A DNA stretch of 44,152 nucleotides from Acinetobacter sp. Ver3 (GCF_000632455.1 NZ_JFYL01000019.1:1-44152); one strand, 5' to 3'. Numbered from the stretch's first letter, positions 9,104 through 19,024 are shown. Numbers and translations are program-made. Notes: a model not told the origin generated them from the letters alone.

Positions 9104-9778
9104 ATGAAAGCATTTATTGTTCGAACTTTATTGGTCATTGTCAGTATCATCCTTGTAATTCAACTGTGGATTTTTTCAAGTCTTGCATGGTGGAGAACCA
9201 ATGCTGTTGATACAACGATGCTCATGCGTTGGACATATTGGACCGACAGTTCAAAGCCTATTCAGCATCAATGGCGTGATTATGAGAATATCAGTGATCA
9301 TCTGAAACGTGCGATTATTGCAGCTGAAGATGCTAAATTTATGCAACATCATGGTTTTGATTTTGACGGCATAAAACATGCTTTGGAAAGAAATAAAGAA
9401 AAAGAACAAGTGGTTGCGGGTGGATCTACCATTTCCCAACAATTATCCAAAAATCTATTTTTATTTAATAAGCGTTCTTTTTTACGTAAAGGACAAGAGG
9501 CTGTCGCCACAGTCATGATGGAGCGTATGTGGTCAAAACAACGCATTCTTGAGGTATACATGAACTCCATTGAATTTGGAGATCATATCTTTGGTGTGGA
9601 AGCTGCAGCACGTCATTATTTTGGAAAATCTGCAAGCAGTCTAACACGTGAGCAAGCCGCATTTTTGGCAGCGATCTTGCCGAATCCGCGTTATTATCAA
9701 CACCACCGTCAAGATCGTAAACTCAAAAATAAACAGCGAATTATTTTGCGTTACATGAATGCTTCAAGAATTCCGTGA
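9104..9778 (+). CDS. mtgA: Monofunctional biosynthetic peptidoglycan glycosyltransferase
   Basis: This GT51 enzyme polymerises lipid II into glycan strands at the periplasmic face of the inner membrane. There is an N-terminal TM anchor (residues 5-28). The catalytic Glu75 is in AAEDAKF, followed by the GGSTISQQL block (107-115) and [12 protein letters not shown] (about 147-159) with the second glutamate region. The 224-residue length matches MtgA, with no transpeptidase domain. An AGGAG sits somewhat far (12 bases) from the ATG. It lies directly before ppk, as I remember for ADP1, but a terminator separates them. Confidence 0.92.
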   Translation: MKAFIVRTLLVIVSIILVIQLWIFSSLAWWRTNAVDTTMLMRWTYWTDSSKPIQHQWRDYENISDHLKRAIIAAEDAKFMQHHGFDFDGIKHALERNKEKEQVVAGGSTISQQLSKNLFLFNKRSFLRKGQEAVATVMMERMWSKQRILEVYMNSIEFGDHIFGVEAAARHYFGKSASSLTREQAAFLAAILPNPRYYQHHRQDRKLKNKQRIILRYMNASRIP

Positions 9779-9810
9779 GATGGACTTGTTTAAAAAACTC
9801 TCGTGAGATC

Positions 9811-9840
9811 AAAAATGCACAGTGATCATGTGCATTTTTT
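9811..9840 (+). terminator. Rho-independent terminator after mtgA
   Basis: The stem AAAAATGCAC/GTGCATTTTT with a 9-base loop ends in a six-T run, 32 bases after the mtgA stop. It separates mtgA from ppk. Confidence 0.85.
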
Positions 9841-9901
9841 ATGAAATTGTCATAAATTTGAAGCATACTTAATACAGATCTTTAGCATGCAGGTTTGTGG
9901 T

Positions 9902-11980
9902 ATGAATACCGCGATGACAAATACTCCAACTGAATATACTTATAATGAACGATATATCAATCGTGAACTTTCGATTTTAGACTTTCATCTTCGTGTTTTA
10001 GAACAAGCGGTTGATCCATTGCATCCATTGCTTGAGCGAATGAATTTCTTATTGATTTTTTCAAGAAATATGGACGAATTCTTTGAAATTCGTGTTGCGG
10101 GTGTCATGGAGCAATTGGAGCTCGGTAATGAAAGCCGTAGTCCAGATGGGTTAACACCAAAGCAAGTTCTTGAGAAAATTTCACAGACTGCGCATGCTGC
10201 AATAGAGCGTCAATATCGTATTTTAAATGATGAAATTTTTCCCAAATTACGCGAAGAAGATATCTGCTTCTTACGTCGTGGAGAGTTGACACCTGCTCAA
10301 TCCCAATGGATTAAAAAATATTTTCAGGAACAAGTTGCGCCAGTACTTACTCCGATTAGTTTAGATCCAGCACATCCATTCCCGCGTTTAGTCAACAAAT
10401 CACTCAACTTTATCGTCACTCTAGAAGGTAAAGATGCTTTTGGACGACAGATTGATTTAGCTGTTGTCCCTGCGCCACGTTCTTTACCACGTGTGGTTCG
10501 TTTACCTGACGAGTTAACCGATGGTAAAGAACACCACGTGATGCTGTCAGCGATTATTCATGAGCATGTCTCTGATTTATTCCCAGGAATGACTGCGACA
10601 GGTTGTTATCAATTCCGTGTGACGCGAAATGCGGATTTAGCCCTTAATGAAGATGTCGAAGATTTGGCAAAAGCATTAAAAGGGGAGTTAAACTCTCGTC
10701 GATTTGGACGTGCTGTCCGTTTAGAAGTGACAGAAAATTGTCCAAAACATATTTATGATTATCTTCTCAACGAATTCGACTTACATGAAGAACAATTATA
10801 TAAAGTTGATGGACCTGTAAACTTGGCGCGTTTAGTGTCTAATTTTAAACGTCCACATTTAAGATATGACTCCCATACGCCGGTCATTCCTAAAGTATTA
10901 AAGAAGTCTGAAAATGTTTTTTCTGCGATGAAGAAACAGGACATTCTTTTACATCATCCTTTTGAATCATTTGCTCCAGTTATTAATTTATTACGTGAGG
11001 CAGCACGAGATCCACAAGTTTTAGCGATTAAGCAAACATTATATCGAAGTGGACCTGATTCTGAGATTGTTCAAGTGTTGGCTGAAGCTGCACGCAATGG
11101 TAAAGAAGTCACAGCTGTCATTGAACTTCGAGCGCGATTCGATGAAGAGTCAAATATTGCGGTAGCAAATGTTTTGCAAGAGGCTGGTGCTGTGGTGGTT
11201 TATGGCATCGTAGGCTATAAAACACATGCAAAAATGATTCTCGTTGTGCGCCGTGAAAATAATAAATTGGTTCGTTATGTGCACTTAGGTACAGGGAATT
11301 ATCATGCAACCAATGCCCGGATCTATACCGATTACGGATTGATGACAACGGACAAAGAGCTTTGTGAAGATGTGCATCGTATATTCCAAGAGTTGACTGG
11401 AATGGGCAAAATGGCAAAATTGAAGAAATTACTTCATGCGCCATTTACGTTGCATACACAGTTAATTAGTTATATTGATGAAGAGATTGCTCACGCCAAA
11501 GCGGGTAAGCCAGCTCAGATTATTGTGAAAGTGAATGCGCTGACTGAAGTGCAACTGATTAATAAACTTTATGAAGCATCACAAGCTGGTGTGCAGATTG
11601 ATTTAATCATACGTTCAATTTGTTGTTTAAGACCAGGTTTGCCAGGGCTTTCTGAGAATATCCGTGTGCGCTCTATCGTTGGACGATTCTTAGAGCACAC
11701 ACGTGTGTATTATTTTGGAAATGCAGGGCAACCACGACTGTATTGTTCAAGCGCAGACTGGATGGATCGTAATTTATTTAATCGTGTTGAAGTTTGTTTC
11801 CCTGTTGAGGATCCAACTTTGAGAAAGCACATTTATCAACATGGTTTATTGAATTATATGAAAGATAATCAACAAGCTTGGTTGTTAAATGGTGATGGAA
11901 CTTGGTCACGTGCGCAATGCGATGAAGGTGAGACTCCTCATAATGCGCAACATAAATTGCTTGAACTCTTTAAATCTTAA
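9902..11980 (+). CDS. ppk: Polyphosphate kinase 1
   Basis: The enzyme reversibly polymerises the ATP gamma-phosphate into inorganic polyphosphate. The 692-residue length is normal for PPK1. The two catalytic histidines are His442 in KTHAK (the phospho-enzyme site) and His599 in [10 protein letters not shown]. Their spacing of 157 equals that of E. coli His435/His592. The N-terminal domain opens with [12 protein letters not shown] choose the ATG at 9902 because AGG lies 9 bases upstream; ATGs at 9887 and 9914 are alternatives. In ADP1 I recall ppk being induced by phosphate limitation, but here only half of a Pho-box-like sequence is seen upstream. It converges on oxyR at a shared terminator. 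Confidence 0.95.
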   Translation: MNTAMTNTPTEYTYNERYINRELSILDFHLRVLEQAVDPLHPLLERMNFLLIFSRNMDEFFEIRVAGVMEQLELGNESRSPDGLTPKQVLEKISQTAHAAIERQYRILNDEIFPKLREEDICFLRRGELTPAQSQWIKKYFQEQVAPVLTPISLDPAHPFPRLVNKSLNFIVTLEGKDAFGRQIDLAVVPAPRSLPRVVRLPDELTDGKEHHVMLSAIIHEHVSDLFPGMTATGCYQFRVTRNADLALNEDVEDLAKALKGELNSRRFGRAVRLEVTENCPKHIYDYLLNEFDLHEEQLYKVDGPVNLARLVSNFKRPHLRYDSHTPVIPKVLKKSENVFSAMKKQDILLHHPFESFAPVINLLREAARDPQVLAIKQTLYRSGPDSEIVQVLAEAARNGKEVTAVIELRARFDEESNIAVANVLQEAGAVVVYGIVGYKTHAKMILVVRRENNKLVRYVHLGTGNYHATNARIYTDYGLMTTDKELCEDVHRIFQELTGMGKMAKLKKLLHAPFTLHTQLISYIDEEIAHAKAGKPAQIIVKVNALTEVQLINKLYEASQAGVQIDLIIRSICCLRPGLPGLSENIRVRSIVGRFLEHTRVYYFGNAGQPRLYCSSADWMDRNLFNRVEVCFPVEDPTLRKHIYQHGLLNYMKDNQQAWLLNGDGTWSRAQCDEGETPHNAQHKLLELFKS

Positions 11981-11992
11981 ATGATTTTTATA

Positions 11993-12020
11993 AAAAAAGG
12001 AGCCAAATGGCTCCTTTTTT
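11993..12020. terminator. Bidirectional terminator between ppk and oxyR
   Basis: The symmetric stem AAAAAAGGAGCC/GGCTCCTTTTTT with loop AAAT lies between the convergent stops of ppk and oxyR. Both strands present a stable hairpin followed by a U-run. Confidence 0.92.
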
Positions 12021-12031
12021 GTGATGACTTA

Positions 12032-12937
12032 TTAGCAAATATCAGCAGTAATGCGCTGTAGAATTTGTAAAAGGACATCAAATTCGCTTTGCAATGGCGT
12101 ACTTTTACGCGTCACTAATGACAGAATGCGTGAAGGGGCATTCTCAATTGGTCGGATCACCAATTGATCATTATTTTTCAGCATATGTGTATTTACCGCA
12201 ATCTGAGGGAGTAATGTAAAGCCCAGATTAGAACTCACCATTTCAACCAAGGTTGGTAATGAGCTCGCTTTAAGGCGATGATCATTCTTGCGTTCACCGA
12301 TAGGGCATACACTTAAAGTATGGTCTCTTAAGCAATGACCTTCTTCAAGCAACATGAGGTGTGTCAAATCAAGGTCTTCTAGAGATTTAGCTTGCGCCGT
12401 TTTGTGGTCAGCTTTGTTTGCAACTAAGTACAAACTCTCTTTCGCAACTTCAGCGACTTTTAAGCCACGTGTGTCGAATGGGAGCGCTAACATGATCATG
12501 TCTAAATTGCCATGTTCTAGCTTTTCAACCAAATGTTCACTCTGTGCTTCATGAAGATGTAGTTGAATTTTAGGCAGCTCTTTATGAACTTCTTCTAACA
12601 ATTGCGACAAAATAAATGGTGCAATCGTTGGAATAATTCCTAAATGAAGATCACCAGTAAGTGGTTCGCTCATCTCACGGCTCAGTCGCATGAGATCTTG
12701 AGCATCAGCAAGAAGGACACGTGCTCGTGCAACCACTTGCTCACCGAGAGGGGTTAAACGTACATTTTGGCGATCACGTTCAACGAGAACGCCACCCAAT
12801 AAACGCTCGAGCTCCATAATCCCGCCAGAAAGCGTAGACTGAGTAACGAATGAGCGACGTGCTGCTTCTGTAAAATGCAACGTCTCAGACAGAGTCACGA
12901 GATATGACAGCTGTCTTAGGGATGGTAATGCAGCCAT
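12032..12937 (-). CDS. oxyR: LysR-family peroxide-sensing regulator OxyR
   Basis: The 301-residue LysR-type protein has an N-terminal winged helix-turn-helix (about residues 5-63, HFTEAARRSFVTQSTLS) and a C-terminal sensing domain. The redox pair is Cys202 and Cys211 in GHCLRD-x5-C. This is the same nine-residue spacing as Cys199/Cys208 of E. coli OxyR, so H2O2-driven disulfide formation is expected. It controls catalase and alkyl hydroperoxide reductase genes in related bacteria. AGGA lies 5 bases before the ATG, and the gene follows estB by 16 bases. It is the last gene of the rubA-rubB-estB-oxyR operon, an unusual home for a stress regulator. Confidence 0.93.
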   Translation of the reverse strand: MAALPSLRQLSYLVTLSETLHFTEAARRSFVTQSTLSGGIMELERLLGGVLVERDRQNVRLTPLGEQVVARARVLLADAQDLMRLSREMSEPLTGDLHLGIIPTIAPFILSQLLEEVHKELPKIQLHLHEAQSEHLVEKLEHGNLDMIMLALPFDTRGLKVAEVAKESLYLVANKADHKTAQAKSLEDLDLTHLMLLEEGHCLRDHTLSVCPIGERKNDHRLKASSLPTLVEMVSSNLGFTLLPQIAVNTHMLKNNDQLVIRPIENAPSRILSLVTRKSTPLQSEFDVLLQILQRITADIC

Positions 12938-12953
12938 AGTGTCCTAGTGTTTA

Positions 12954-13889
12954 TCATTTAAAATGTTTTGCAAACAAACCACTCAGTTGTGGGATGAAAT
13001 GCGCAGGAATATCATGCCCCATTCCTTCGATTAATTCAAACTTTGCGCCTGATATTGCTTTTGATACTGCCTTGCCGTGGCTAAAAGGGAGTAGACGATC
13101 CTTTGAGCCATGTACAACCAGTGTTGGCTTTTGAATTTGCTTATCGATAGAAACTAATGAGCCTGTACATAATATTGCTAAAAACTGTTGAAGTACACCC
13201 GCTGGATGATAACTACGCTTATATAATTTACGCGCGTTTTGAATAACTTCCAATTGATTGACGTAACCAGGTGAACCAATCGTCTGAATGACTTTAATAC
13301 TATGATTTACAATACCATCTTCATCATTCGATGCAGGGCGACCAATAAGACTAAATAATTGTTTTGGAAATGGTGGCGGAAGAAATGGCTGATTATTACT
13401 GGTAAATAATAATCCTAGTTTATCCACTTTTTCTGGATATTTTGCTGCCAATATCTGAGCGATCATTCCCCCCATTGATGCACCAATAATATGCGCTTTT
13501 TCAAGACCTAATCGTTCAATGAGTAACGCTACATCTTCAGCCATATCAAATAAATTGTAAGGAGAGCCTTGATTTCCTAGACCAAAAGCAAATCGACCCA
13601 TAAGTTTAAATGTATTGAGGCGAGGTCCCTTGTGCTTAATTTTTGTTGAGAGGCCAATATCTCGGTTATCGAAACGAATGACTCTGAAACCTTGGTCTAT
13701 TAAAGATTTGCAAAAAAAATCTGGCCAAAAAAGCATCTGCGCACCCAGTCCCATGATGAGAATAATCGTAGGATGTTCAGCCTTGCCTCCAACTTCAATA
13801 TGAAGGTCGATCCCATTGCCTAGACTCACTTTACTTTCTTGCATGAATGGAGCATAAGGTGAAACTTGATATTCTAGTGCGTTATTCAT
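12954..13889 (-). CDS. estB: Alpha/beta-hydrolase esterase EstB
   Basis: The 311-residue cytoplasmic hydrolase has its nucleophile elbow GASMG (Ser138), the IMGLGAQM oxyanion region near residue 46, acid Asp in VHGSKDRLLPF and catalytic His in GMGHDIPAHF. The complete triad and the position between rubB and oxyR match ADP1 estB, an esterase gene cotranscribed with the alkane electron-transfer genes. The ATG at 13889 has a GGA about 10 bases upstream; the frame extends to a TTG at 13904. Whether it hydrolyses fatty esters formed during alkane growth is inference. Confidence 0.88.
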   Translation of the reverse strand: MNNALEYQVSPYAPFMQESKVSLGNGIDLHIEVGGKAEHPTIILIMGLGAQMLFWPDFFCKSLIDQGFRVIRFDNRDIGLSTKIKHKGPRLNTFKLMGRFAFGLGNQGSPYNLFDMAEDVALLIERLGLEKAHIIGASMGGMIAQILAAKYPEKVDKLGLLFTSNNQPFLPPPFPKQLFSLIGRPASNDEDGIVNHSIKVIQTIGSPGYVNQLEVIQNARKLYKRSYHPAGVLQQFLAILCTGSLVSIDKQIQKPTLVVHGSKDRLLPFSHGKAVSKAISGAKFELIEGMGHDIPAHFIPQLSGLFAKHFK

Positions 13890-13910
13890 TTTTATTGTGT
13901 CCAAACTAAA

Positions 13911-13936
13911 AGGGTACTTTCATTTGAAAATACCCT
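13911..13936 (-). terminator. Intercistronic hairpin between rubB and estB
   Basis: In the operon's mRNA sense the 11-bp stem AGGGTATTTTC/GAAAGTACCCT, loop AAAT, pairs completely if one U-G wobble is allowed, and it is followed by TTTT. On the opposite strand the same position is a C-A mismatch, so the structure fits leftward RNA. It could act as a partial terminator or RNA-processing/stability element. Confidence 0.6.
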
Positions 13937-13950
13937 AAATCTTTGAATAA

Positions 13951-15129
13951 TTAAACGGCAGCTGGAATTAAATCTGGGACCAGTTTGGTCAATGTTAAAC
14001 GTTGCTTCGCTGCTGTTGGTCCAAGTAGCACAAATCCACGAAGCGTTGATTCTTGGTCAAGTGCTTTAGCAATCATTCCGTCATCGAGTTCTTCAGTTTC
14101 CCAAGTTGCCTCCACACCTTGAGGTACAGGTAATACAGTCAGTGGTGCAGCAGGAGTTTTCACTGCAACTGGCATCGCTGGATAATGAACTTGTGTATTT
14201 TCACCAGACAATGTTTTAGCTAAAGCACGTGCTTGTTGCATAATTGGCATGACATACGGAAGCAGTAAACCATTTACTTCTGCACAATCACCTAATGCAT
14301 AAATATCGGTTTTATTGGTTTCCATTAAAGTGTTAGTCACAATCCCACGGCTGGTATGGATTCCTGCTTCTTGTGCAACTGATGTATTGGGTTGCAGGCC
14401 AACAGCAGAAAGAACAACGTCAGCTGTAAAGCTCTGTCCATTTGCAAGCGTTACGGTATAGCTTTCGTCTGAGTTTTTACTTACCCGATCTACGGTGGTA
14501 CTTAATGCAAACTGAATACCTGTTTCTTCAAGATTTTGCTGGAAAGCATGTGCAACGTGTTCTGGTAGAAGGCGACCCAAAGGTTGTGGGGCAAGATCAA
14601 TCACAGTCGCTTGATGACCAGTGTTCTGTAAATCGTTGGCAAACTCACACCCAATGAGGCCTGCACCTAAAATGACAACACGCTTGTCTTGTTTAAGGTC
14701 GAGCTTAGAGCGAAATTCACGATAATCAATCAGTGAGTTAACTACATGAATATCATCAGCGCCATCACCTGAAATGGCTAAACGAATAGGGTTAGCACCT
14801 ACAGCTAATATTAATTTGCTGTATATAAGGTTTTCAGCTTGTCCATCTTTTGTGTAGGTCAATTGATGTTGATCTGCAGAAATTGAAGTTACAGTCGCAT
14901 GATGAATAATTTGCATATTCAATTGCGCAGACATTTTCTCAGCATCACCTAAGGCAATTTGCTCTGGCGCTTTTTTACCTACAAGTGCATTAGATAAAGT
15001 TGGTTTTGCATAGTTCACCGCATCATCTGAGCAAATCATAACAAGTGCTTGTTCAGCATTCAGTTTGCGAAACTCTCGCGCTAATGTGTAACCTGCCATG
15101 CCAGAGCCAACAATGATGATCGGTTGCAT
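13951..15129 (-). CDS. rubB: Rubredoxin-NAD(+) reductase
   Basis: This FAD enzyme passes electrons from NADH to rubredoxin, which feeds the membrane alkane hydroxylase AlkM/AlkB. The 392-residue protein has the FAD-binding GSGMAG near residues 8-13 (IIIVGSGMAGYTLA) and the NAD-binding GAGLIG around residue 143. The late FAD motif IYALGDCAEV is also present. GGAGAG lies 5 bases before the ATG at 15129, so I prefer it to the ATG four codons upstream. The gene order after rubA matches Acinetobacter ADP1. Alkane hydroxylase itself is not in the window. Confidence 0.93.
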   Translation of the reverse strand: MQPIIIVGSGMAGYTLAREFRKLNAEQALVMICSDDAVNYAKPTLSNALVGKKAPEQIALGDAEKMSAQLNMQIIHHATVTSISADQHQLTYTKDGQAENLIYSKLILAVGANPIRLAISGDGADDIHVVNSLIDYREFRSKLDLKQDKRVVILGAGLIGCEFANDLQNTGHQATVIDLAPQPLGRLLPEHVAHAFQQNLEETGIQFALSTTVDRVSKNSDESYTVTLANGQSFTADVVLSAVGLQPNTSVAQEAGIHTSRGIVTNTLMETNKTDIYALGDCAEVNGLLLPYVMPIMQQARALAKTLSGENTQVHYPAMPVAVKTPAAPLTVLPVPQGVEATWETEELDDGMIAKALDQESTLRGFVLLGPTAAKQRLTLTKLVPDLIPAAV

Positions 15130-15167
15130 AGTACTCTCCAATACTGATAATTTTTTTAGTAAATAAG

Positions 15168-15194
15168 AAAAAAGACCATATCAAAATGGTCTTT
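15168..15194 (-). terminator. Terminator-like hairpin between rubA and rubB
   Basis: The perfect 9-bp stem AAAGACCAT/ATGGTCTTT with a 6-base loop is followed, in the mRNA sense, by a short U-run. It lies in the 79-bp gap between rubA and rubB. Partial termination would give more rubA than rubB message. Confidence 0.6.
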
Positions 15195-15208
15195 AAAGGA
15201 AATCTGTA

Positions 15209-15373
15209 TTAGATTTCAATCATTTCAAAATCTGCTTTTGATACGCCGCAATCTGGGCAAGTCCAATCATCTGGAATATCTTCCCATTTAGTGCCTGCAG
15301 CAATGCCATCTTGTGGCCAGCCTTCTGCTTCGTCATAAATCCATCCACAAACGATGCATTGATATTTTTTCAT
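15209..15373 (-). CDS. rubA: Rubredoxin
   Basis: This 54-residue iron-only electron carrier has four Cys ligands at 6, 9, 39 and 42, in [10 protein letters not shown] and CPDCGVSK, the canonical rubredoxin arrangement. It shuttles electrons from RubB to alkane hydroxylase in the cytoplasm. GGAG lies 7 bases before the ATG at 15373, which decides the start; upstream in-frame codons give an unconserved extension. It is the first gene of the leftward rubA-rubB-estB-oxyR operon. Confidence 0.96.
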   Translation of the reverse strand: MKKYQCIVCGWIYDEAEGWPQDGIAAGTKWEDIPDDWTCPDCGVSKADFEMIEI

Positions 15374-15865
15374 TTGATTCTCCAAAAAATACTGACAATT
15401 CCATTTATTGGTGTCAGCCAAAATCTTTCTCACACCTAGACTCGAGTGATATGAATTTTTATCGTTCATATTCAAGCAAATTTTTACGCAGTTCGAGGTG
15501 GAAAGTAAAGTAAATAACGGAGTTTAGCTGACTAAAAGAGAAGCTGAATGGCAGATTAGGACAAAACGCATGCTAATTATGCTAATGCATGATAGGACTG
15601 AGCATTAAATCTTTGAAATATTTGCCAAAATTATATGTATTATGATTTAAAAAAAATTGTCAGACTTTTGTCGCGTATTGATTTACCAGCTACTCATATA
15701 AAATTTATACTGTTTGTGTTTTATACTTGTTATTTAATTAAAAAATGGTTTATTAAAAATCAATAAGTTATATTGGTCGGTATTTTTTCTTAGCTCATGT
15801 TTGCTATATTTTTTGTCAATAATTCGTTAAAATTCACGCATTCTTTTGTCTAATTTTTATCTCCT
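15374..15865. other. Divergent intergenic region between rubA and apt, 492 bp
   Basis: This AT-rich spacer holds the rub operon promoter and the apt promoter. The one pattern I see is the octamer ATGCTAAT repeated in direct orientation at 15570-15577 and 15579-15586 (9-bp period), flanked by GCATG-type sequences. That could be an operator. No gene is evident. Confidence 0.4.
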
Positions 15866-16402
15866 ATGTCTACTTCTTTGTCTACATCATTGTGGTCACA
15901 CATTCGTACGGTCCAAGATTTTCCAAAACCAGGAATTTGTTTCTTTGATTTAACTCCTTTGTTCATGCAGAGCATTGCACCTTTAACTGACGCCTTAATC
16001 GAAAGTATTCCTGCGGAGCAATTGGCAGAGGTAGAGAGTTTCGTTGCGGTTGAAGCACGTGGGTTTGTTTTGGCGAGTTTGTTGGCGCAACGTACTGGTA
16101 AGGGGTTGTTGTTGGTTCGTAAAGCTGGAAAATTACCACCACCAGTGATTGGTGTGGGCTATAGCCTTGAGTATGGCATGGACCGTTTAGAAATGTCTGC
16201 GGATGTACAGGCTCAAAAAGTGATTATTGTTGATGATGTATTGGCCACAGGTGGTACATTAAAAGCAGTTAAGCAATTGATGGATAAATGTCAGCACACT
16301 GTTTTAGGGGCGAGTATTTTCCTTGATTTGCCAGACTTACACGCGGATTTAGGAATGAATATTTGGTCTGTTTTGGACGATAAATCAAAACCTCAAATTT
16401 AA
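15866..16402 (+). CDS. apt: Adenine phosphoribosyltransferase
   Basis: The enzyme salvages adenine with PRPP to make AMP. The 178-residue type I phosphoribosyltransferase shows the PRPP-binding motif VIIVDDVLATGGT at residues 119-131. It also has the purine-recognition start DFPKPGICFFDLTP (18-31) and the flexible-hood segment VEARGFVLA (62-70). No Shine-Dalgarno is visible before the ATG at 15866, but the N-terminal sequence agrees with family length. It is a single-gene unit with a strong terminator. Confidence 0.95.
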   Translation: MSTSLSTSLWSHIRTVQDFPKPGICFFDLTPLFMQSIAPLTDALIESIPAEQLAEVESFVAVEARGFVLASLLAQRTGKGLLLVRKAGKLPPPVIGVGYSLEYGMDRLEMSADVQAQKVIIVDDVLATGGTLKAVKQLMDKCQHTVLGASIFLDLPDLHADLGMNIWSVLDDKSKPQI

Positions 16403-16406
16403 GTCG

Positions 16407-16435
16407 AAAAGCCTTGTGATTCACAAGGCTTTTTT
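16407..16435. terminator. Bidirectional terminator between apt and the YqiA-like gene
   Basis: The 9-bp stem GCCTTGTGA/TCACAAGGC with a 1-base nominal loop is flanked by AAAA and TTTTTT. It reaches into the stop codon of the convergent gene (16434-16436). Confidence 0.9.
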
Positions 16436-16946
16436 AATGTGATTGATGATTTGAGTGGCTGACTAATCCGATCAGGTAATTCAGACGATCAGGGTTTTCC
16501 AGTTGATGACGGCCACCAATAATACTTTCAACGTACATGTATGGCTCTAATAAGTCAGAGGTACTATGCATATCAATCAGTTCATCACCAAGTTCGATAT
16601 AAGCGATTTGAGATGAGGTTTTGGATTGAAGCTCCTCAATTGTAATCGCTGGATAATCAGGATCAAAAGATGGCATTAAGCTCGGATTTGCAATCACAGC
16701 AGGAAGTTGAAATCGATTTGACATCTTTAATGCCCAGTAACCACCTAGACTATGTCCTACTAAAATGTCTGGTTTAATTTTCTCGATCATATCGATATAA
16801 AAACGTTCAACAGCAGCGTATTTTAAATTTCGATAATCAACATTAATGCAATATTTATTTTTAGAAAGAATTGCCTGAAACTTGGTAGATTCTCTTGAAG
16901 AATCTAATCCATGCATAAACAATACTTTAGGGTCTTGAGTGTTCAT
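16434..16946 (-). CDS. YqiA/YcfP-type alpha/beta-fold esterase
   Basis: The 170-residue small alpha/beta hydrolase has LFMHGLDSS (9-17) at its start and the nucleophile elbow GHSLG (Ser66). The proposed acid is Asp in LGDELID and the histidine is in GGRHQLENPD near the C-terminus. Size and motif order fit the UPF0227/YqiA group of cytoplasmic esterases. The physiological substrate is unknown. It stands alone between apt (convergent) and lysS (divergent). Confidence 0.75.
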   Translation of the reverse strand: MNTQDPKVLFMHGLDSSRESTKFQAILSKNKYCINVDYRNLKYAAVERFYIDMIEKIKPDILVGHSLGGYWALKMSNRFQLPAVIANPSLMPSFDPDYPAITIEELQSKTSSQIAYIELGDELIDMHSTSDLLEPYMYVESIIGGRHQLENPDRLNYLIGLVSHSNHQSH

Positions 16947-17193
16947 AAGTCATCATTAAATCCATTCTATTTTTTATGATTGTTGAAAGTATACTTTTCC
17001 ACAATTTATAGGATGATTGTAGAGTGCTGTATTCAAAGTACAACTTAGCTTTTGGTCTAAGAAATGTTCAGACCTAGACTTTAGTGGATGAAATTAAGCG
17101 TTTTTCAAATGGCTGATTATTTTCTAATGCTCAAGTACTTTGAATTCTGCTATGCTATGCAACTTCTTTTTTAAATAAAATTACGAGGCAGAG

Positions 17194-18723
17194 ATGACGC
17201 AACAAAACGCTCAATCGACTTCTGAACAAGCCATTTCCGAAAACGATTTAATCGCACAGCGTCATGCCAAGTTAAAACAGATTCAAGATAAGGCTCAAGA
17301 GCAGGGTACGAGCCCTTGGCCAAACACGTTTAAGCGTGAACATTATGCACAAGACCTTCAGGATCAGTTTGCTGATAAATCAAAAGAAGAAATTGAAGGC
17401 AGTGAAAAAGTTTATGTCAAAGTTGCGGGTCGGGTGATGTTGAACCGCGGTTCGTTCATGGTGATCCAAGACATGACTGGCCGTATTCAGCTTTATGTTG
17501 CACGTAAAGAATTATCTGCAGAGACTTTAGACACCATTAAAGGTCTTGATCTAGGTGATATTATTGCCGTTGAAGGTTACATTGGACGTTCAGGCAAAGG
17601 TGATCTTTATGTGCATATTGAACATTTTGAACTCCTCACTAAATCACTCCGTCCTCTTCCAGATAAGTTCCACGGTCTAACAGATACAGAAGTAAAATAC
17701 CGTAAACGTTATCTTGATCTGATCGTGAACGAAGAAACGCGTAAGACTTTTGAAATTCGAGCAAAAGTAGTTGCTGGTATTCGTAACTTCTTGACTGAAA
17801 AACGTTATATGGAAGTTGAAACGCCAATGATGCATGTGATTCCAGGTGGTGCTTCTGCGCGTCCATTTGAAACGCATCACAATGCCTTAGACATGCCATT
17901 ATTCTTACGTATTGCACCAGAACTTTACTTAAAGCGTTTGGTTGTAGGTGGTTTTGAACGTGTGTTTGAGATTAACCGTAACTTCCGTAATGAAGGTGTG
18001 TCTACACGTCACAACCCAGAATTCACAATGATCGAATTCTACCAAGCTTATGCAGACTACAAAGACTTGATGGAACTGACAGAGCAAATGCTAGAAAAAC
18101 TAGCAATTGATATCTTAGGTTCGACAGATGTACCTTATGGCGAAGAAGTATATAGCTTCAAAGGTCCATTCAAGAAAATCTCAATGTTTGATGCAATTCT
18201 TGAACATAACCCACAATTTACACCTGAAAATGTAAATGATCGCGAGTTCTTAGCTGAGTTTGTTAAGAATGAACTTAAAGAGCAAGTGAAGCCAGGTTTT
18301 GGTCTAGGTAAGCTTCAAACGATTGTATTTGAAGAAACTGTTGAAACGAAACTTCGTCAACCGACCTTCATTACTGAATATCCTGCGGAAACCTCTCCAT
18401 TGGCACGTCGTAACGATGACAACCCGCACATTACTGACCGTTTTGAATTCTTTATTGGTGGTCGTGAGCTTGCAAATGGCTTCTCAGAGTTAAATGACCC
18501 AATTGACCAGGCTGAGCGTTTCCAAGCACAGGTAGCTGAAAAAGATGCGGGTGATGATGAAGCAATGCACTATGATGCCGACTTCGTTGAGGCGCTTGAA
18601 TATGGTTTACCTCCTACAGCAGGTGAAGGGATTGGTATTGATCGTCTGGTAATGCTATTTGCCAATGAGCCAAGTATTCGCGATGTGATCTTATTCCCAC
18701 ATATGCGTCACAAAAATGCGTAA
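17194..18723 (+). CDS. lysS: Lysyl-tRNA synthetase, class II
   Basis: The enzyme charges tRNA-Lys. The 509-residue protein has an N-terminal OB-fold anticodon-binding domain (about residues 70-160). The class II catalytic core has motif 2 ([16 protein letters not shown], from about residue 260) and motif 3 ([13 protein letters not shown], about residues 476-488). AGG lies 8 bases before the ATG. Codon use is like highly expressed neighbours (CGT, GGT rich). A strong terminator follows. Confidence 0.97.
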   Translation: MTQQNAQSTSEQAISENDLIAQRHAKLKQIQDKAQEQGTSPWPNTFKREHYAQDLQDQFADKSKEEIEGSEKVYVKVAGRVMLNRGSFMVIQDMTGRIQLYVARKELSAETLDTIKGLDLGDIIAVEGYIGRSGKGDLYVHIEHFELLTKSLRPLPDKFHGLTDTEVKYRKRYLDLIVNEETRKTFEIRAKVVAGIRNFLTEKRYMEVETPMMHVIPGGASARPFETHHNALDMPLFLRIAPELYLKRLVVGGFERVFEINRNFRNEGVSTRHNPEFTMIEFYQAYADYKDLMELTEQMLEKLAIDILGSTDVPYGEEVYSFKGPFKKISMFDAILEHNPQFTPENVNDREFLAEFVKNELKEQVKPGFGLGKLQTIVFEETVETKLRQPTFITEYPAETSPLARRNDDNPHITDRFEFFIGGRELANGFSELNDPIDQAERFQAQVAEKDAGDDEAMHYDADFVEALEYGLPPTAGEGIGIDRLVMLFANEPSIRDVILFPHMRHKNA

Positions 18724-18733
18724 TAGTGAAATT

Positions 18734-18764
18734 AAAAAAGCCCTTCTTTGAAGGGCTTTTTTAA
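18734..18764 (+). terminator. Rho-independent terminator after lysS
   Basis: The stem GCCCTTC/GAAGGGC with loop TTT lies between AAAAAA and TTTTTT, 10 bases past the lysS stop. Confidence 0.92.
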
Positions 18765-19024
18765 TTTTTCTTAACATAAAATTAAATTTAAATGTTTTTT
18801 AGTGTGAGTGTATTTTGAGGTTTTAATCACAAAATATTTAATTAAGGTGATAAAAAATATAGAAAATTATCATTAAAGCTAATTTGTTTAACCGGCTGTA
18901 TGTTTATCAAAATATTTATACAATGTTATTAAATGTATCTAATTAAATACTTAATGTAAAGTTAATGGATTTATAAATTAAAAATTCAAATAATCAATAA
19001 GATATAATCCTAAATTGATTTGTG
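18765..19024. other. AT-rich leader region of the wzi-like gene
   Basis: About 260 bases, strongly AT-rich, lie between the lysS terminator and the Wzi-like start. The region presumably holds that gene's promoter and 5' leader. I see no coding sequence and no clear repeat or stem. Confidence 0.4.

Noticed and set aside
9847..9864. Pho box upstream of ppk
   Set aside because: TTGTCAT matches one half-site well, but the second half 11 bases on (TTGAAGC) matches poorly. A half-site alone is not enough, although phosphate control of ppk is known in a relative.
11118..11444. 108-codon open frame antisense to ppk
   Set aside because: It lies fully inside the strongly conserved ppk catalytic domain, has no recognisable motif and no independent Shine-Dalgarno. 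It reflects codon bias of the real gene.
17053..17082. Small inverted repeat GGTCT/AGACC upstream of lysS as a riboswitch or attenuator
   Set aside because: Only five base pairs with a long loop, with no leader peptide or terminator. This is within chance expectation.
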